Shown: piece by piece, positions 8,015-18,500 of the stretch
How positions within the stretch are numbered: position 1 is the first letter of the stretch
Layout: every line of letters starts with the position of its first letter
Assembly: GCA_024232355.1 (NCBI GenBank)
Contig: JAAEPW010000306.1
Location: 1-56,137, forward strand
Direction of reading: 5' to 3'
Source: Chloroflexota bacterium
Lineage (GTDB): Bacteria > Chloroflexota > Anaerolineae > B4-G1
Length of the DNA: 56,137 bases
Made by a program: the position numbers and the translations under genes
Notes under the pieces: generated by a model
Databases searched by the model: none
What the model was told of the DNA's origin: nothing
Seen by the model: the letters and a program-made list of their open reading frames with translations, nothing else

Positions 8015-11000
8015 TCCAGAATACGATGCGCTGCAAGAATACCTCCAGGACGTGATGGGTGGCGGGCAAGCGGGCCACGCTATGGCGCAAGCTATGCCTT
8101 CCGGCCTGTATGCATCTGCGGCTGTGGACTATGGGATGGACGTCCACCAGGTCAACCAGGTGCTACAGCAACAGATGGGCCTGGGCGCACTGACAGCAAA
8201 CCCTGCCGAGATCAGAGATACCTTGGGCGCTTACGTCCAGGCCCGTGGCGGTTCGCCCCCACTCGGCACATCTACCACACCCTGGCAGATGATGCACGGC
8301 TCTGTGGGTTATCACTCCGCGATGGGCGCAGCCAAGCACCTGAACTACAAAGAGGAACCTCCTGCCGGCTACGTCCAGTATGAAAACATCGCCTACCCCT
8401 ACGAGCGGCTATCATCTGGCCTTGGTTGGACAGTGACACCGGAGGGGCAGCTTGAGGTAGGGTTGGCAGAGGGAAAGTTTGCCAAATTGCCCAAGCGCAG
8501 CCGGGAGATGCAACAACGAGAATCTGCGTGGTTCAGCGGCGTCCCCGTCCAACAGTCCAGCATTCTCGCCCAGGGCGCGAATATCCCCGAACAATTACAA
8601 CGGGTGCAGGCGTTCGTGTCTGTCGGCCAGGACCTGCCGGAAGGCGCGGGATACTTTGACCCGTCACTTGGCCGGGCTACGGGGATGATCAAGCGCCAGT
8701 ACCGGTTGCCGGAAGACGTAGATCCCGCGTCGTTCGTCGCCGTCGGTGACACCTTCAGCGGTAATGTTCCGCTCACGGCCTTCGCCGGTCACCGTGGCGA
8801 ACGCTTCCCCCAGTACGAGCAGTTACAGGTCGCCAACGTCGATGTTAGGCAGACCCAGGACAAGTACGGCAAGTCATACTCCGAGATGGTCTTGCAGATG
8901 CAGACCCACCAACCGATGGGGCCGGTGGCGATCAAGTCCGGAGGCGGCAAGGTCGGCGCAGTGCCGATGCCGGGACTACAAGAGAACCTGGGTGCCGACG
9001 TGTGGCTCTCGATGAACGAGCCACACCAGATGGCGGCTTGGATAATGGGCGGGATGACACAGGGCGAGCTACAAGGCGCATTGGGCTATGCTCCCGACCG
9101 CCTAACGCCTGGTGTGGCGAGAGAGTTCTATCACAAGTACATGCTGCCCCGCGTAGAACAGCGGTGGCTACCTGGTCGCTTCAGGGCCGACGATCCCCGG
9201 TTCCAAGCTCGTCAAGAGGCGGGAACTGTTAGGAACGTGGAAGACGTCGGCGGCGGGTGGGTGACGGCAGAGCAGAGACTGACAGGATTTTCTACCCCCA
9301 TTGGCATCCAGCCCCGTACCGTGTGGGGCTACCACAACCAACTCGTCAAACCGGAAGTGTACGCTGCCCTCAAACGGATGCCAGAGTACAACGAGTTGGT
9401 GAGTCACTACGAGCGACGTGGGCAACGGAGCGTTGCCGAGACCCAGCACATAGGCGCGGCTGCACTGGCTAACGCTGGGGTAGCTACGGGGCTTGAGACT
9501 GTGGCCGCCGGTGACGTGATGAAGCAGATGCCTACCTTTGCGGCCCAAGCTATCGGGATGCTACGAGAACAGGGCAAGGTCGGCCCAAACGACGAACCCG
9601 CTCCGGGCCTGTATGCCGAGGCTCTGATGGAGACCGTGGGCCAGGCGTACAAGGGCAAGGGCATCCAGTTCGGTGAACTGACACTACCCAACCCGCAGAC
9701 GGTCCTCCACCGCGCTGGCCGGGGCGGCATCGAGGGGCAGATATTTGGCCTGTCGTCCGCCTACGCCGACCTGATGCAGACGATGGAGCACGCGGAGGCC
9801 AACCCTGTACGCTACGCGGAAGCTGTCAGCCGCGCTCAGACTGCGTTCCTCGGTGACAATGCAGATAATCCCGGCCTGGTGCGCGGGCGTGGGTTCCGAG
9901 ACGAGTTTTGGGGACTTCCTACCAGTGGGGGGCTGTCCGGCGGGCGTGTGACTCCGATGGAGGATATCCCGATCAACCGCTTTGCGATGGGCCGAGAGCA
10001 GCTGCTCAAGACTCTCCAGACGAGGGGTATATCTGAGGGCGATGCGACCGTGATGGTCGAGGACATGTTCTCTGGCAAGATGAAACAAGATCAACTCCCT
10101 CGTGCCCTGGCCTTTGGCTACCCTCTCACGTCTGAGGAAGAACAGCTATCTATCCGGCTTGGGTGGGCAGGTCCTCAAGAGTTGGGGATGTCAGACAAGG
10201 CATACGAGGCGGCTTTCGGTTCGTCCACCGGGATGCACCCGGTCGTGGGCGCGGCCCTCGGGCGTGACTTTGACATCGACCCATACGCCTTTCTCCAGGG
10301 CACAGAGTACAGCAAGCGCAGGAGCGGCGGCTGGCGGGCGCAACAGATGGCGGGCGGTATCACGTCGTCCGAGGAAATCATCAGGATGGCGCGGACCCGT
10401 ACCCCAGCCGAGCTTGGCCCTGACATTGAAAAGATCAAAGAGACCGGCTCTTACTATGAGATGATGAAAGCTCTGCGCGGGACTGGTTCCACGGTGTCCA
10501 AAGAGGATACCATCGCCGCTTTCAGTGATTACTCGACGGGCAAAGAGGCAATGGCCCCAGCGTATCAGTTTGGTTTGCGCACCCTCAAGTGGGCGTTGGG
10601 CGGCAATGATTCTATCTCCCGCCAGGCCCGCAATGAACTGGGCATCCCCTACGGTAAAGCGCAGGACATCGAGGGCGCGGGGCCAGCGTGGACGCGCTTG
10701 CAGGACTACTACCGCAGCCTGGGCCTGGCCAAGTGGGGCGCGAGGGGTGAGGATGAACGTATCTATGCCAAAGGCCCGTCTCACCTGCTACGCGACATCT
10801 TTGACAAGACGGCAGCACTGACAGACTTTTCCCCCGAGACCAGGGCGGCTTTGTTGATGTACCCAGGGCGTGAGGGTTTCGAGAAAATGCCTGGTCTGAT
10901 GGAAAAGTACAACACCCTGACGGGCGAGGGGAAGGGCATCGAGGCGGCCCAGGTAATGGGCAAGATGTTCCAAACTGCTGCCTATGGTGGCGACCTGTGG

Positions 11001-14000
11001 AAGTGGGCGCAGGAAGGCGGGCCGCTCGGTTACTCTATCGTGGGAATGGCGGCACTACGCTCTACCAAAAAGATAGGGGATACCTGGACAACTCCCAGCG
11101 GAAGACAGATGTCATTCAACCCCACAGGGAAACTTGCCGAGAATCTATCCCACATGGCCGAGCAGGGCGGGGCGGTACGGGGCGTTATGAAGCTGCTCAA
11201 GAGTGGCGAGTTTGGCAACATGCCCTTTCACGAGGCTGTACAAGCGGTTCAGCACGCAGAGGCGACCGGCGCACGGATAGATCCTGCGTTGATGGACATC
11301 TATACAAAGCGTGTCCGTAGTGTCGGTGTCCCAAGTTCTGCCCAGGAAGCACAGGTTGACAGATTGCTTGGTGCGCTCGATTTCTCCGGCGCGGGCGATC
11401 CCGCTGCCGTTGCTCAGATGTTGAGCCAAGGCCCGCAGGTGGGTGGTGGCGCTCGTCAGTGGGACGCTATGCCCAAGTTCCCTGTGGAGAGTGTATCTCT
11501 GGCACAGGTTTTTGGCAATGCCAAGCCGGCTTCTATTGAGGTGGAAGCGAGTCGCCGCTTGGGACAATTGCTATCTGGCAAAGACATGGCAAGTGTCGTT
11601 GATGTCGCTCGAAAGACTCGCCTTACAGGGCAAACATCTCCATTCAGACAGGCGCTCAATCAATTCGTTGCTGACAAAGGACCTGAAGCACAACAAGCCT
11701 GGCGTGCGGCTGTGGAACAGCACGGACTGGGGATGAAAACAGACCCCGTGAGTGGTGCGATGTACCATGACTATGCCGGGTTTGGCGCTGGTGGCGCACC
11801 TCCAAACGCTCCCCCGCCGACCACACCGGCAGCCGCAGCCGCTCCACCCGCCGGGGGCAGTGGTGGGCAGGGCGGTGGCGGCGGCCAGCAAGGGCCGGGT
11901 GGCATACAGATGCCTATGCCAATGCAAGCCGCAGCGATGGCGGCCAGCGGAGCGATGCAAGGGCTAAGGGGCAGAGTCAGCTTTGGTCAGGACGAGGCTA
12001 CCGGCCAGATGTGGACACACATGAACGTCACCCCGCCACAGAAGGAACTGACAGCTCTCCAGCGTGGGATTATTGAAAGATTGAAGGAGTATGGACCAAA
12101 GCTCAAGGACCTGGTCGAGTCCACTGATGAAATGTCCAAGCAGTACAGGAGTAGTGTCAAAATACTTGGTCGGTGGCATCAACAGTTGCGCCAAGCAACG
12201 GTAACTCCAGCAGTTGAAGGGAGCGAGCTTGCTCGAATGCAAGGGGCTGGAGTTATCGAGACTAGTCTTACTAGAATAGAAGATGCATTCGGCGGCAAGA
12301 GAGGGTTAGAAACGGCACTTGCCAATGTAGATATCAGGCAAGATCTTAGCACGATGTTTCCAACGCAGCAAAGTGGACTCCAACAAGCCTTTGGTGCGTT
12401 CAAGAAGTTGGCTATCGGCTGGACCCCTATGCAAATGTCCCGCGTATGGGGGATGACGGGCGCGCCCGTTTTCAACCAACTCATCCCCGCCGCTGCCCAG
12501 GCAGAGATGGCAGGGTGGCGCACGGCCCAGGCGTTCGGCGGGACCGACGTCGGCCTGCCCGGCGGGATGGCCGGGGAGTTGATGCAGCACACCGCCGCTC
12601 GCCGCCAGGGGATGATCGACGCTGGCCGCATTGGATACCAGGCGTGGGGCTGGATGCAGCAGCCGGGTATCGGCACCGCGCTCAACGTCGCCAAGGGCAT
12701 CGCTGGCCCGGCGGCAGGTGCAGGGCTTGTCAGTGCCATTGGCCTGAATGCGCTGGGATCACTGCCGATGTTCGGCACGACGGCGGCAGCGTTGGCGATG
12801 CCGGTGGGCCTTGGTATTGCGGCAGCCGGTACAGCCATAGGTACGGGTGTCTACGCTCACAATGTCACCGACCCTGGTGTTGCCGCCAACCAGATCGGAG
12901 CGTACCAGAACGTTCAGCAAGGTGGTTTCGGGGGCAACGTAAAGCTTGGCGCTCGATACGCGGGGACCTGGTTCACTCACATGCCGACCGTCCTCGGCCA
13001 ATCTATCCAGGATGGTACGAACCCCTGGCGAACGACTGCGAACATAGTCGCCGGAGAAGCCGCCCAGGGCGCTCGAATTATGGGCACGCCCATCGCGCAA
13101 CTCGGCACGACCGAGCGGATAGATGCCCTCAGCGCGATGGCGCAGCAGCTGCGTGGACAAGAGGGCACGGTATGGGCCGGGATGGACGAGGGCCAGATTC
13201 TCCAGACGGTCGGCCAGTACGCTCCATTTATGCGCAGCTTGCAGGGCAAGACAGCCGACGAACTGCTTGCCCCCGGCGGCCTCGACACTATCGCCAATCT
13301 GTACGGGCGCGGGATCTCGCCGGTGGCCGCGCAACGATTCGCCGCCACTGGGCGCTTTGGCTCGTCCAGCATCGAGCATACCCTGACCGCAATCGCCGGG
13401 ATGACGACCACCGACGCGGAACGCATCCAGATGGAATCCAACCTGGGCTTGCTCGGTCCCCTCGGCGACACGCTGGGGATGGACCAGGACAAGCTGCTAG
13501 AGATGGCGGGCGGTGGCGGGTACACCGGCGCTGAGAACCGCTTCCTCGAACGGCTTGGCCGGGGCGACCCAATGGCGCTGTCCAGGATGGCACGCGCCGG
13601 TGGCCCCTCCTGGATGGAGCAGCGCGACGTTTATGGTATGCAGACCGGGCAACGTTCCTTCGCGCCCCTCTTGCGCGGCATGCAGTCTGCCGGAATCCCA
13701 ATGTCTGCCCTGGGCGGTGGTAGCTTCTCACAGACAGGCCTGATGCAGTACTACGGTGGCGCTGTGCCCCTCAGCGACGGCAATATGTTCGATGTTGGAG
13801 TGGGAGGACTTTGGGGTTTGCAGGACTGGCAGACCGCCGAGAACCGCTCATACCAGGCGTTCCAGATGCAGCAATCACAACAGCGGTGGGAACGCCAGGG
13901 CCTGCACACGATGGGCGGGATGGTCCCCGTCGGCGGCGGCATTATGTCGTCGCAAGGCCCGCAGATGACGTACCAGCGCGGCACGTGGGACATCCAGGCT

Positions 14001-15089
14001 GATCAACTCTCTCAGAGCCGCGCTTACCAGGGCCAGATGTGGGGCATCCAGGGCGCGCAACTCTCCCTGAGCCGCGACCAGACGTTGACCCAACTTGATT
14101 GGCGTGGAGAGGACATCGACCGCGGATTCGAGCGTAGTATGGCGTCTCTGGAAAAGAGCGCGGCCGCCATTGGCAGCCGCCTACACCAGACGCTCACTCA
14201 AATCGGGTGGAGTGAGGACAAGCAACGCCTTGGCCTCGCCAGGGGTGAGACACAATTTGCCTGGCAGTCTGAGGACATTGGGCGGCAGATGCGCAGGGGC
14301 GATACCAAGTTCGAGTGGGGCGTGCAAGACATCGCGCTGCAGCGGGCGACCGGCGCGCTTCAATTCGGCTGGCAGATGGAGGACTTTGACGAAAATATCC
14401 GGTTCGCCGGTGGCCGCCAGCGCAAACGGATGATGACCCAGCGGGAACGGGCCACGACGATGTACGGCATCGAGGAAGGACAGCGCGACACGGAACTCGA
14501 CCGCCTCAAGGAGCGCAAACGGTGGACGGACGAAGATCACGCCACGACGCTCCGGCGGCTCGAAGAGAAGCGCAACTGGATGAACGAGGACCACGACACC
14601 GAGATGGATCACCTCGGTACTCGTCGCCAGTGGGCGGCCGAGAACGCGGGCATCGAATCCGCGCAGATCGAGGAACGTCGTGAACAACTCATCGAGGACC
14701 ACGAGCGGGAGGTCAGCCGCCACGACCAGCGCGTAGAGTGGGCCAAGGAGCGGCTGAACCTCAGTGAAGCGAGTCACGCGGCGAACGTCGCCAACGCACA
14801 GGCCCAGGCCGAACTTCAGGACGAAGCGACCGAGCTGCAAAAGAAGTACTGGAAGGAGCAGCTCGAGGCTCAGGGCGAGGCGCTACAGCGGGCCAAGGAG
14901 CACCGCGACGTCATGCAGGAGATCGAGGACAACACCAAGACGGCTACTCGAGGGATGCAGTTATTCGCTACCAGGCTGGCCGAGTTGCTGGGACCGGACG
15001 GCGACCTGGTGGAGTTACTCAAAGAACTGGCGGCCGAGGTAGATGACCAGGCGAGAAGCCATTACGCCAATATGCCGATAGGACACTAG
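7950..15089 (+). CDS. Tail tape measure protein, 2379 aa
   Basis: The longest gene in the window, overlapping the chaperone fusion. A GAGG at 7943-7946 serves either the ATG at 7950 or the one at 7956, which has the better spacing. The mid part has a Pro/Ala/Gly-rich linker (near residues 1280-1320). Hydrophobic helices follow at about 1560-1630 (AGAGLVSAIGLNALGS, GLGIAAAGTAIGTGVYA), as expected for a protein that may enter the target membrane. Residues about 2000-2300 are a long charged coiled coil with repeated W-x-E/D-D units (DWRGEDID, GWSEDKQR, AWQSEDIG, EWGVQDIA). At about 0.15 nm per residue the tail would be near 350 nm. Confidence 0.9.
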   Translation: MQMWDKLNRYRELFSSPSGYLDPEYDALQEYLQDVMGGGQAGHAMAQAMPSGLYASAAVDYGMDVHQVNQVLQQQMGLGALTANPAEIRDTLGAYVQARGGSPPLGTSTTPWQMMHGSVGYHSAMGAAKHLNYKEEPPAGYVQYENIAYPYERLSSGLGWTVTPEGQLEVGLAEGKFAKLPKRSREMQQRESAWFSGVPVQQSSILAQGANIPEQLQRVQAFVSVGQDLPEGAGYFDPSLGRATGMIKRQYRLPEDVDPASFVAVGDTFSGNVPLTAFAGHRGERFPQYEQLQVANVDVRQTQDKYGKSYSEMVLQMQTHQPMGPVAIKSGGGKVGAVPMPGLQENLGADVWLSMNEPHQMAAWIMGGMTQGELQGALGYAPDRLTPGVAREFYHKYMLPRVEQRWLPGRFRADDPRFQARQEAGTVRNVEDVGGGWVTAEQRLTGFSTPIGIQPRTVWGYHNQLVKPEVYAALKRMPEYNELVSHYERRGQRSVAETQHIGAAALANAGVATGLETVAAGDVMKQMPTFAAQAIGMLREQGKVGPNDEPAPGLYAEALMETVGQAYKGKGIQFGELTLPNPQTVLHRAGRGGIEGQIFGLSSAYADLMQTMEHAEANPVRYAEAVSRAQTAFLGDNADNPGLVRGRGFRDEFWGLPTSGGLSGGRVTPMEDIPINRFAMGREQLLKTLQTRGISEGDATVMVEDMFSGKMKQDQLPRALAFGYPLTSEEEQLSIRLGWAGPQELGMSDKAYEAAFGSSTGMHPVVGAALGRDFDIDPYAFLQGTEYSKRRSGGWRAQQMAGGITSSEEIIRMARTRTPAELGPDIEKIKETGSYYEMMKALRGTGSTVSKEDTIAAFSDYSTGKEAMAPAYQFGLRTLKWALGGNDSISRQARNELGIPYGKAQDIEGAGPAWTRLQDYYRSLGLAKWGARGEDERIYAKGPSHLLRDIFDKTAALTDFSPETRAALLMYPGREGFEKMPGLMEKYNTLTGEGKGIEAAQVMGKMFQTAAYGGDLWKWAQEGGPLGYSIVGMAALRSTKKIGDTWTTPSGRQMSFNPTGKLAENLSHMAEQGGAVRGVMKLLKSGEFGNMPFHEAVQAVQHAEATGARIDPALMDIYTKRVRSVGVPSSAQEAQVDRLLGALDFSGAGDPAAVAQMLSQGPQVGGGARQWDAMPKFPVESVSLAQVFGNAKPASIEVEASRRLGQLLSGKDMASVVDVARKTRLTGQTSPFRQALNQFVADKGPEAQQAWRAAVEQHGLGMKTDPVSGAMYHDYAGFGAGGAPPNAPPPTTPAAAAAPPAGGSGGQGGGGGQQGPGGIQMPMPMQAAAMAASGAMQGLRGRVSFGQDEATGQMWTHMNVTPPQKELTALQRGIIERLKEYGPKLKDLVESTDEMSKQYRSSVKILGRWHQQLRQATVTPAVEGSELARMQGAGVIETSLTRIEDAFGGKRGLETALANVDIRQDLSTMFPTQQSGLQQAFGAFKKLAIGWTPMQMSRVWGMTGAPVFNQLIPAAAQAEMAGWRTAQAFGGTDVGLPGGMAGELMQHTAARRQGMIDAGRIGYQAWGWMQQPGIGTALNVAKGIAGPAAGAGLVSAIGLNALGSLPMFGTTAAALAMPVGLGIAAAGTAIGTGVYAHNVTDPGVAANQIGAYQNVQQGGFGGNVKLGARYAGTWFTHMPTVLGQSIQDGTNPWRTTANIVAGEAAQGARIMGTPIAQLGTTERIDALSAMAQQLRGQEGTVWAGMDEGQILQTVGQYAPFMRSLQGKTADELLAPGGLDTIANLYGRGISPVAAQRFAATGRFGSSSIEHTLTAIAGMTTTDAERIQMESNLGLLGPLGDTLGMDQDKLLEMAGGGGYTGAENRFLERLGRGDPMALSRMARAGGPSWMEQRDVYGMQTGQRSFAPLLRGMQSAGIPMSALGGGSFSQTGLMQYYGGAVPLSDGNMFDVGVGGLWGLQDWQTAENRSYQAFQMQQSQQRWERQGLHTMGGMVPVGGGIMSSQGPQMTYQRGTWDIQADQLSQSRAYQGQMWGIQGAQLSLSRDQTLTQLDWRGEDIDRGFERSMASLEKSAAAIGSRLHQTLTQIGWSEDKQRLGLARGETQFAWQSEDIGRQMRRGDTKFEWGVQDIALQRATGALQFGWQMEDFDENIRFAGGRQRKRMMTQRERATTMYGIEEGQRDTELDRLKERKRWTDEDHATTLRRLEEKRNWMNEDHDTEMDHLGTRRQWAAENAGIESAQIEERREQLIEDHEREVSRHDQRVEWAKERLNLSEASHAANVANAQAQAELQDEATELQKKYWKEQLEAQGEALQRAKEHRDVMQEIEDNTKTATRGMQLFATRLAELLGPDGDLVELLKELAAEVDDQARSHYANMPIGH

Positions 15090-15093
15090 GGAT

Positions 15094-15534
15094 ATGACAG
15101 ATCACATCATACTCTCAAACAGCGACAGTACCCTGGTCAAGAAATTCCGCGTGCTCTCTGCGGGCTACTCGCCTGTGCGTAGCAAGATCGGTGCTCGTCG
15201 AGTGACCGTCACCGGCAAGTGGGACAATCAGGTCGGCCCTATCCTGCGCTCGTGGAAGTATGTCCTGCTGGTGTTTGCCGCCGACCCGACCGACCCGGCG
15301 GGCACAGACCTGGACACAGAAGGGTACGGCACACTGGCCCACATCAAGACGTTCTTTGACTACCAGGACCCGGTCAACGACCCCACGAACGTGATCACGT
15401 ACACCGACTATGACAGCGTCGCCCACCCGGTCTACCTGGTGGGGCAATTGTCGGAGCAGAACCTATCACCGCAGATAATCGGCGGCTGCACTGTGTTCCA
15501 GGTTCCCATAGAGATGCAGAGGACAGAACCATGA
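15094..15534 (+). CDS. Minor tail protein (tail tip region)
   Basis: 146 residues, beta-rich, starting four bases after the tape measure stop. The N-terminus SVRRVT-like core (GARRVTVTGKWDNQVGPI) and the C-terminal strand VFQVPIEMQRTE suggest a small beta-barrel such as an upper-baseplate or distal tail component. It overlaps the following gene by four bases (ATGA). Assigned by position. Confidence 0.5.
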   Translation: MTDHIILSNSDSTLVKKFRVLSAGYSPVRSKIGARRVTVTGKWDNQVGPILRSWKYVLLVFAADPTDPAGTDLDTEGYGTLAHIKTFFDYQDPVNDPTNVITYTDYDSVAHPVYLVGQLSEQNLSPQIIGGCTVFQVPIEMQRTEP

Positions 15535-18500
15535 GACCAATCGTTCCCGATAACACCCTCAACCGCTTGCCGGAGACTGGTATCCTCGTGCGCGACGTGA
15601 TGCCGCGCTGGAAGGACCTGACGACGAGCGCCTACGCCACCGGCTACCCGGCCCAATATGACGGCGACGGGATTGCTCAATGCCTATCCGATGCGGCCAG
15701 GAGCATCATGTTCTCCGGGCCGGTACGCCGGGCCTGGTGCGTCGGCTCTGACACGGTCCGGGTGCACAATTGCGCCGATCCCACAGATGCAGCGGAGTGG
15801 GAGAACGCGCTATCGGTCACAGACTACACCACGACCGGCGCGCACAGGATCAGTGTCGAGTGGGGCGACGTCTACTATGGCAACGGCGGCGACATCTACT
15901 ACAACAGCATCGTGCGCGAGAGCGGGGCGTATACCGTCGCCGACGATCACATCGCCCTGGCCGCCTTACCCAACGGTGACATCTTTCTGCTCACGCTGCA
16001 CGAGTTGTGCGAGTTCAAGTATCTCCGGCTAGAGCACTTTGGATCAGGCAGCGTGTACAGCGAGTGCCCGCACACCATCGTCGTACCCGACGATTACAAC
16101 GAGGCATCGTTGTCCTGGTTCGATGCTGCGAGACACGAGTATGACGAGGGCCGCGCTATCATCGTGCTCAACGAGAAAACCCACGGCCACCCCGTCGTGA
16201 TTTTTTACGAGGATGGAATCTGGTCACAGCCGCGTCCGTTGCTGCCCCAGGACATCGTGGACAACTATAGCTTCTTGCGCATCGGGCACGTCAGTTCGAT
16301 AGAGGATTATTCTGGTAACCCTTGCTTCTTTGCCACCGGGCGTATCGGGCGCAAAGGTTCCACCGGCGCCCGCGCACAGGAATGGGACGTCCTGCTTCGG
16401 TCCCGAGATGGGGAGCATTGGACAGTTGACAGGTACTCGTACATCTGTGAAGAAGCGATGGCGGCCAAGATGATCCAGTACGACGACTACGTCTACTACC
16501 CTGGCGGCAGCACGGTCAAGCAGTCGCCCAGGACCTGGCTCGTCGGGGGAGATCCGGAATTTGAGGGTGACCAACAATTCTGGTGGGTACTTTTTGAGGA
16601 CATCCTGAACTGGCAGTACAGCCAGCCCAAGGCGGGGGGGGCGTGCCGGGGAATCTCCACTATTGCAACCCACAACGGAACGTACACGCCCTACAGGGAT
16701 GCAGGCATCCGGTACGGTCTGCACCCCGGATACTGGCTGTGGCGCTACGCCTGGTACACCAGTCAGGAGGAAGTGGGGCTGCTCTCCACCGAGACCATAG
16801 ACGAAGTTGTCCCGACGTACAAGGCGGGTGACCGCGCACTATCGCTACAGTCGCGGGATGCATCTATGCGTATGCTGATAGATTGGGCGTCAGACCAGGA
16901 TTGGCAGTGGTTATCTCAAACGAAGCACTATGACGATTGCGACAAGATGGACTATTTGTACTCGATTGGCGCGGCGATGATCGACGTCAACGACATCACA
17001 GACTATGACATCTCCGGCACGGTCGAGGAACAGGAAGTCGTGGAGGAACCGGAGGATGAGCCGAACACGGGACTGACCTTTCAGGCGTACAACAAGCCGG
17101 GCATCTTTCTCACGACCAAGCCGTTCGATGCCCGGAACTTTGTCGTCCGGCATCGCTTCACCTACACCAACGAGTACGTGGTGGACTTGATCAGCCCACC
17201 GTTCGGCCTTGGTAACACCCTCGCCCTCGACACCGAGCAGGGCGTGCTGACGGTCGGCGCTACCACCCTGCGGGATACCGGTCAGGACTTTACGGACTGG
17301 AACCAGTTGCAACTCGATGGCCCGCTGAACAACAGCCACGATCCCTACTATGCGATGGTATGCGTCGTCAGTGTTGTCCACACTGACGGCTGTATCTCGT
17401 GGGGGTACATCGGGGAATGCGTCGGCGGCGATCCGACCATCGTCAGGGTGTACACCCACGAGGTGAACGAGGCCGAGACCGAGTACCAGGGCTGGAACGG
17501 GGCCAGTGTGGCGGGCAAGACCGCCGACCGGTACTATATCTCTTGGCTGCCGCGAGTCACCAGGCTGGGCTATGGTGCTGGCGTCGTCGGCTGCGTGGCT
17601 GACAAACACAACTTGATTGCTGCGTTCTTCGATATGATCGGCGACGACACCGGCGGCGACGGGTATGGGCCGGATGATCTTGCGGCGAATGGGTACTTTT
17701 ACATCCTCGTGCGCCGGCCACACACTGACAAGTTCGGCAACGACATCGGTGTCTGGCTGCCGGTGGCCCGGACCGCCGTATCCTATACCCCATCGCAGTC
17801 TGAGTTATACGACGTCGAGATGCGCCGGAACGGGCGCAAGATCACCGCCCGCCTGGCCAACTACTTTGTGCCGGATGGCTCCGACGACCCACTGATGATG
17901 AATATAGCAGAGTTGGAATACGAGTGGTCGGGTAACGGGCGGATGATCCCAAACGACGGCGGGGATGACAGGTGCAAGGTGGGTGTCATCACCAACGTCC
18001 AGGTTGCCGAATGCCGCGTGCTCGTGGTGCGCGAGGATGACACGTACATCGCCCGCGCCCTGGGCTACCACTGGCCCTTGAAGCCCCTCGACCCCGGCGA
18101 TCCCAACAGCGGCTTTGACTATTCTGACAACGCGATTCCCTGGTTCTATCCGGACGCGCGTTCTCAATGGCCTTGGGATGCCTCCACCAACTTTCTCGAA
18201 ACCGATGACTACGAACCGCTATGGATCAACGGGGAGGAAATGAAGATCCTCCAACGTACCGCCAGCGACAAGCGGAGCGTGTACCAGTGGGTGCATGACA
18301 AGTACGACCCTGAAGCGGGCCGTCAGAAGATAATCCAGGGCAGGTGGGGCACCGGCGGGACTGCTACCCCTGCGCGGTGGGCACACACCGACATCGCCCC
18401 CTGGCTGGGATGTGACGAGAGTCCCGATGGACCGCTCGATGAACCGTGTTGGGGTGACGACTGGGACGATTTTGGGTGGATCTTCAAGGCATCTGACGGA

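Noticed and set aside
12446..13534. Arg-rich open frame of 362 codons on the + strand
   Set aside because: It lies fully inside the tape measure gene in another frame; its composition is that of an out-of-frame reading of GC-rich coding sequence.
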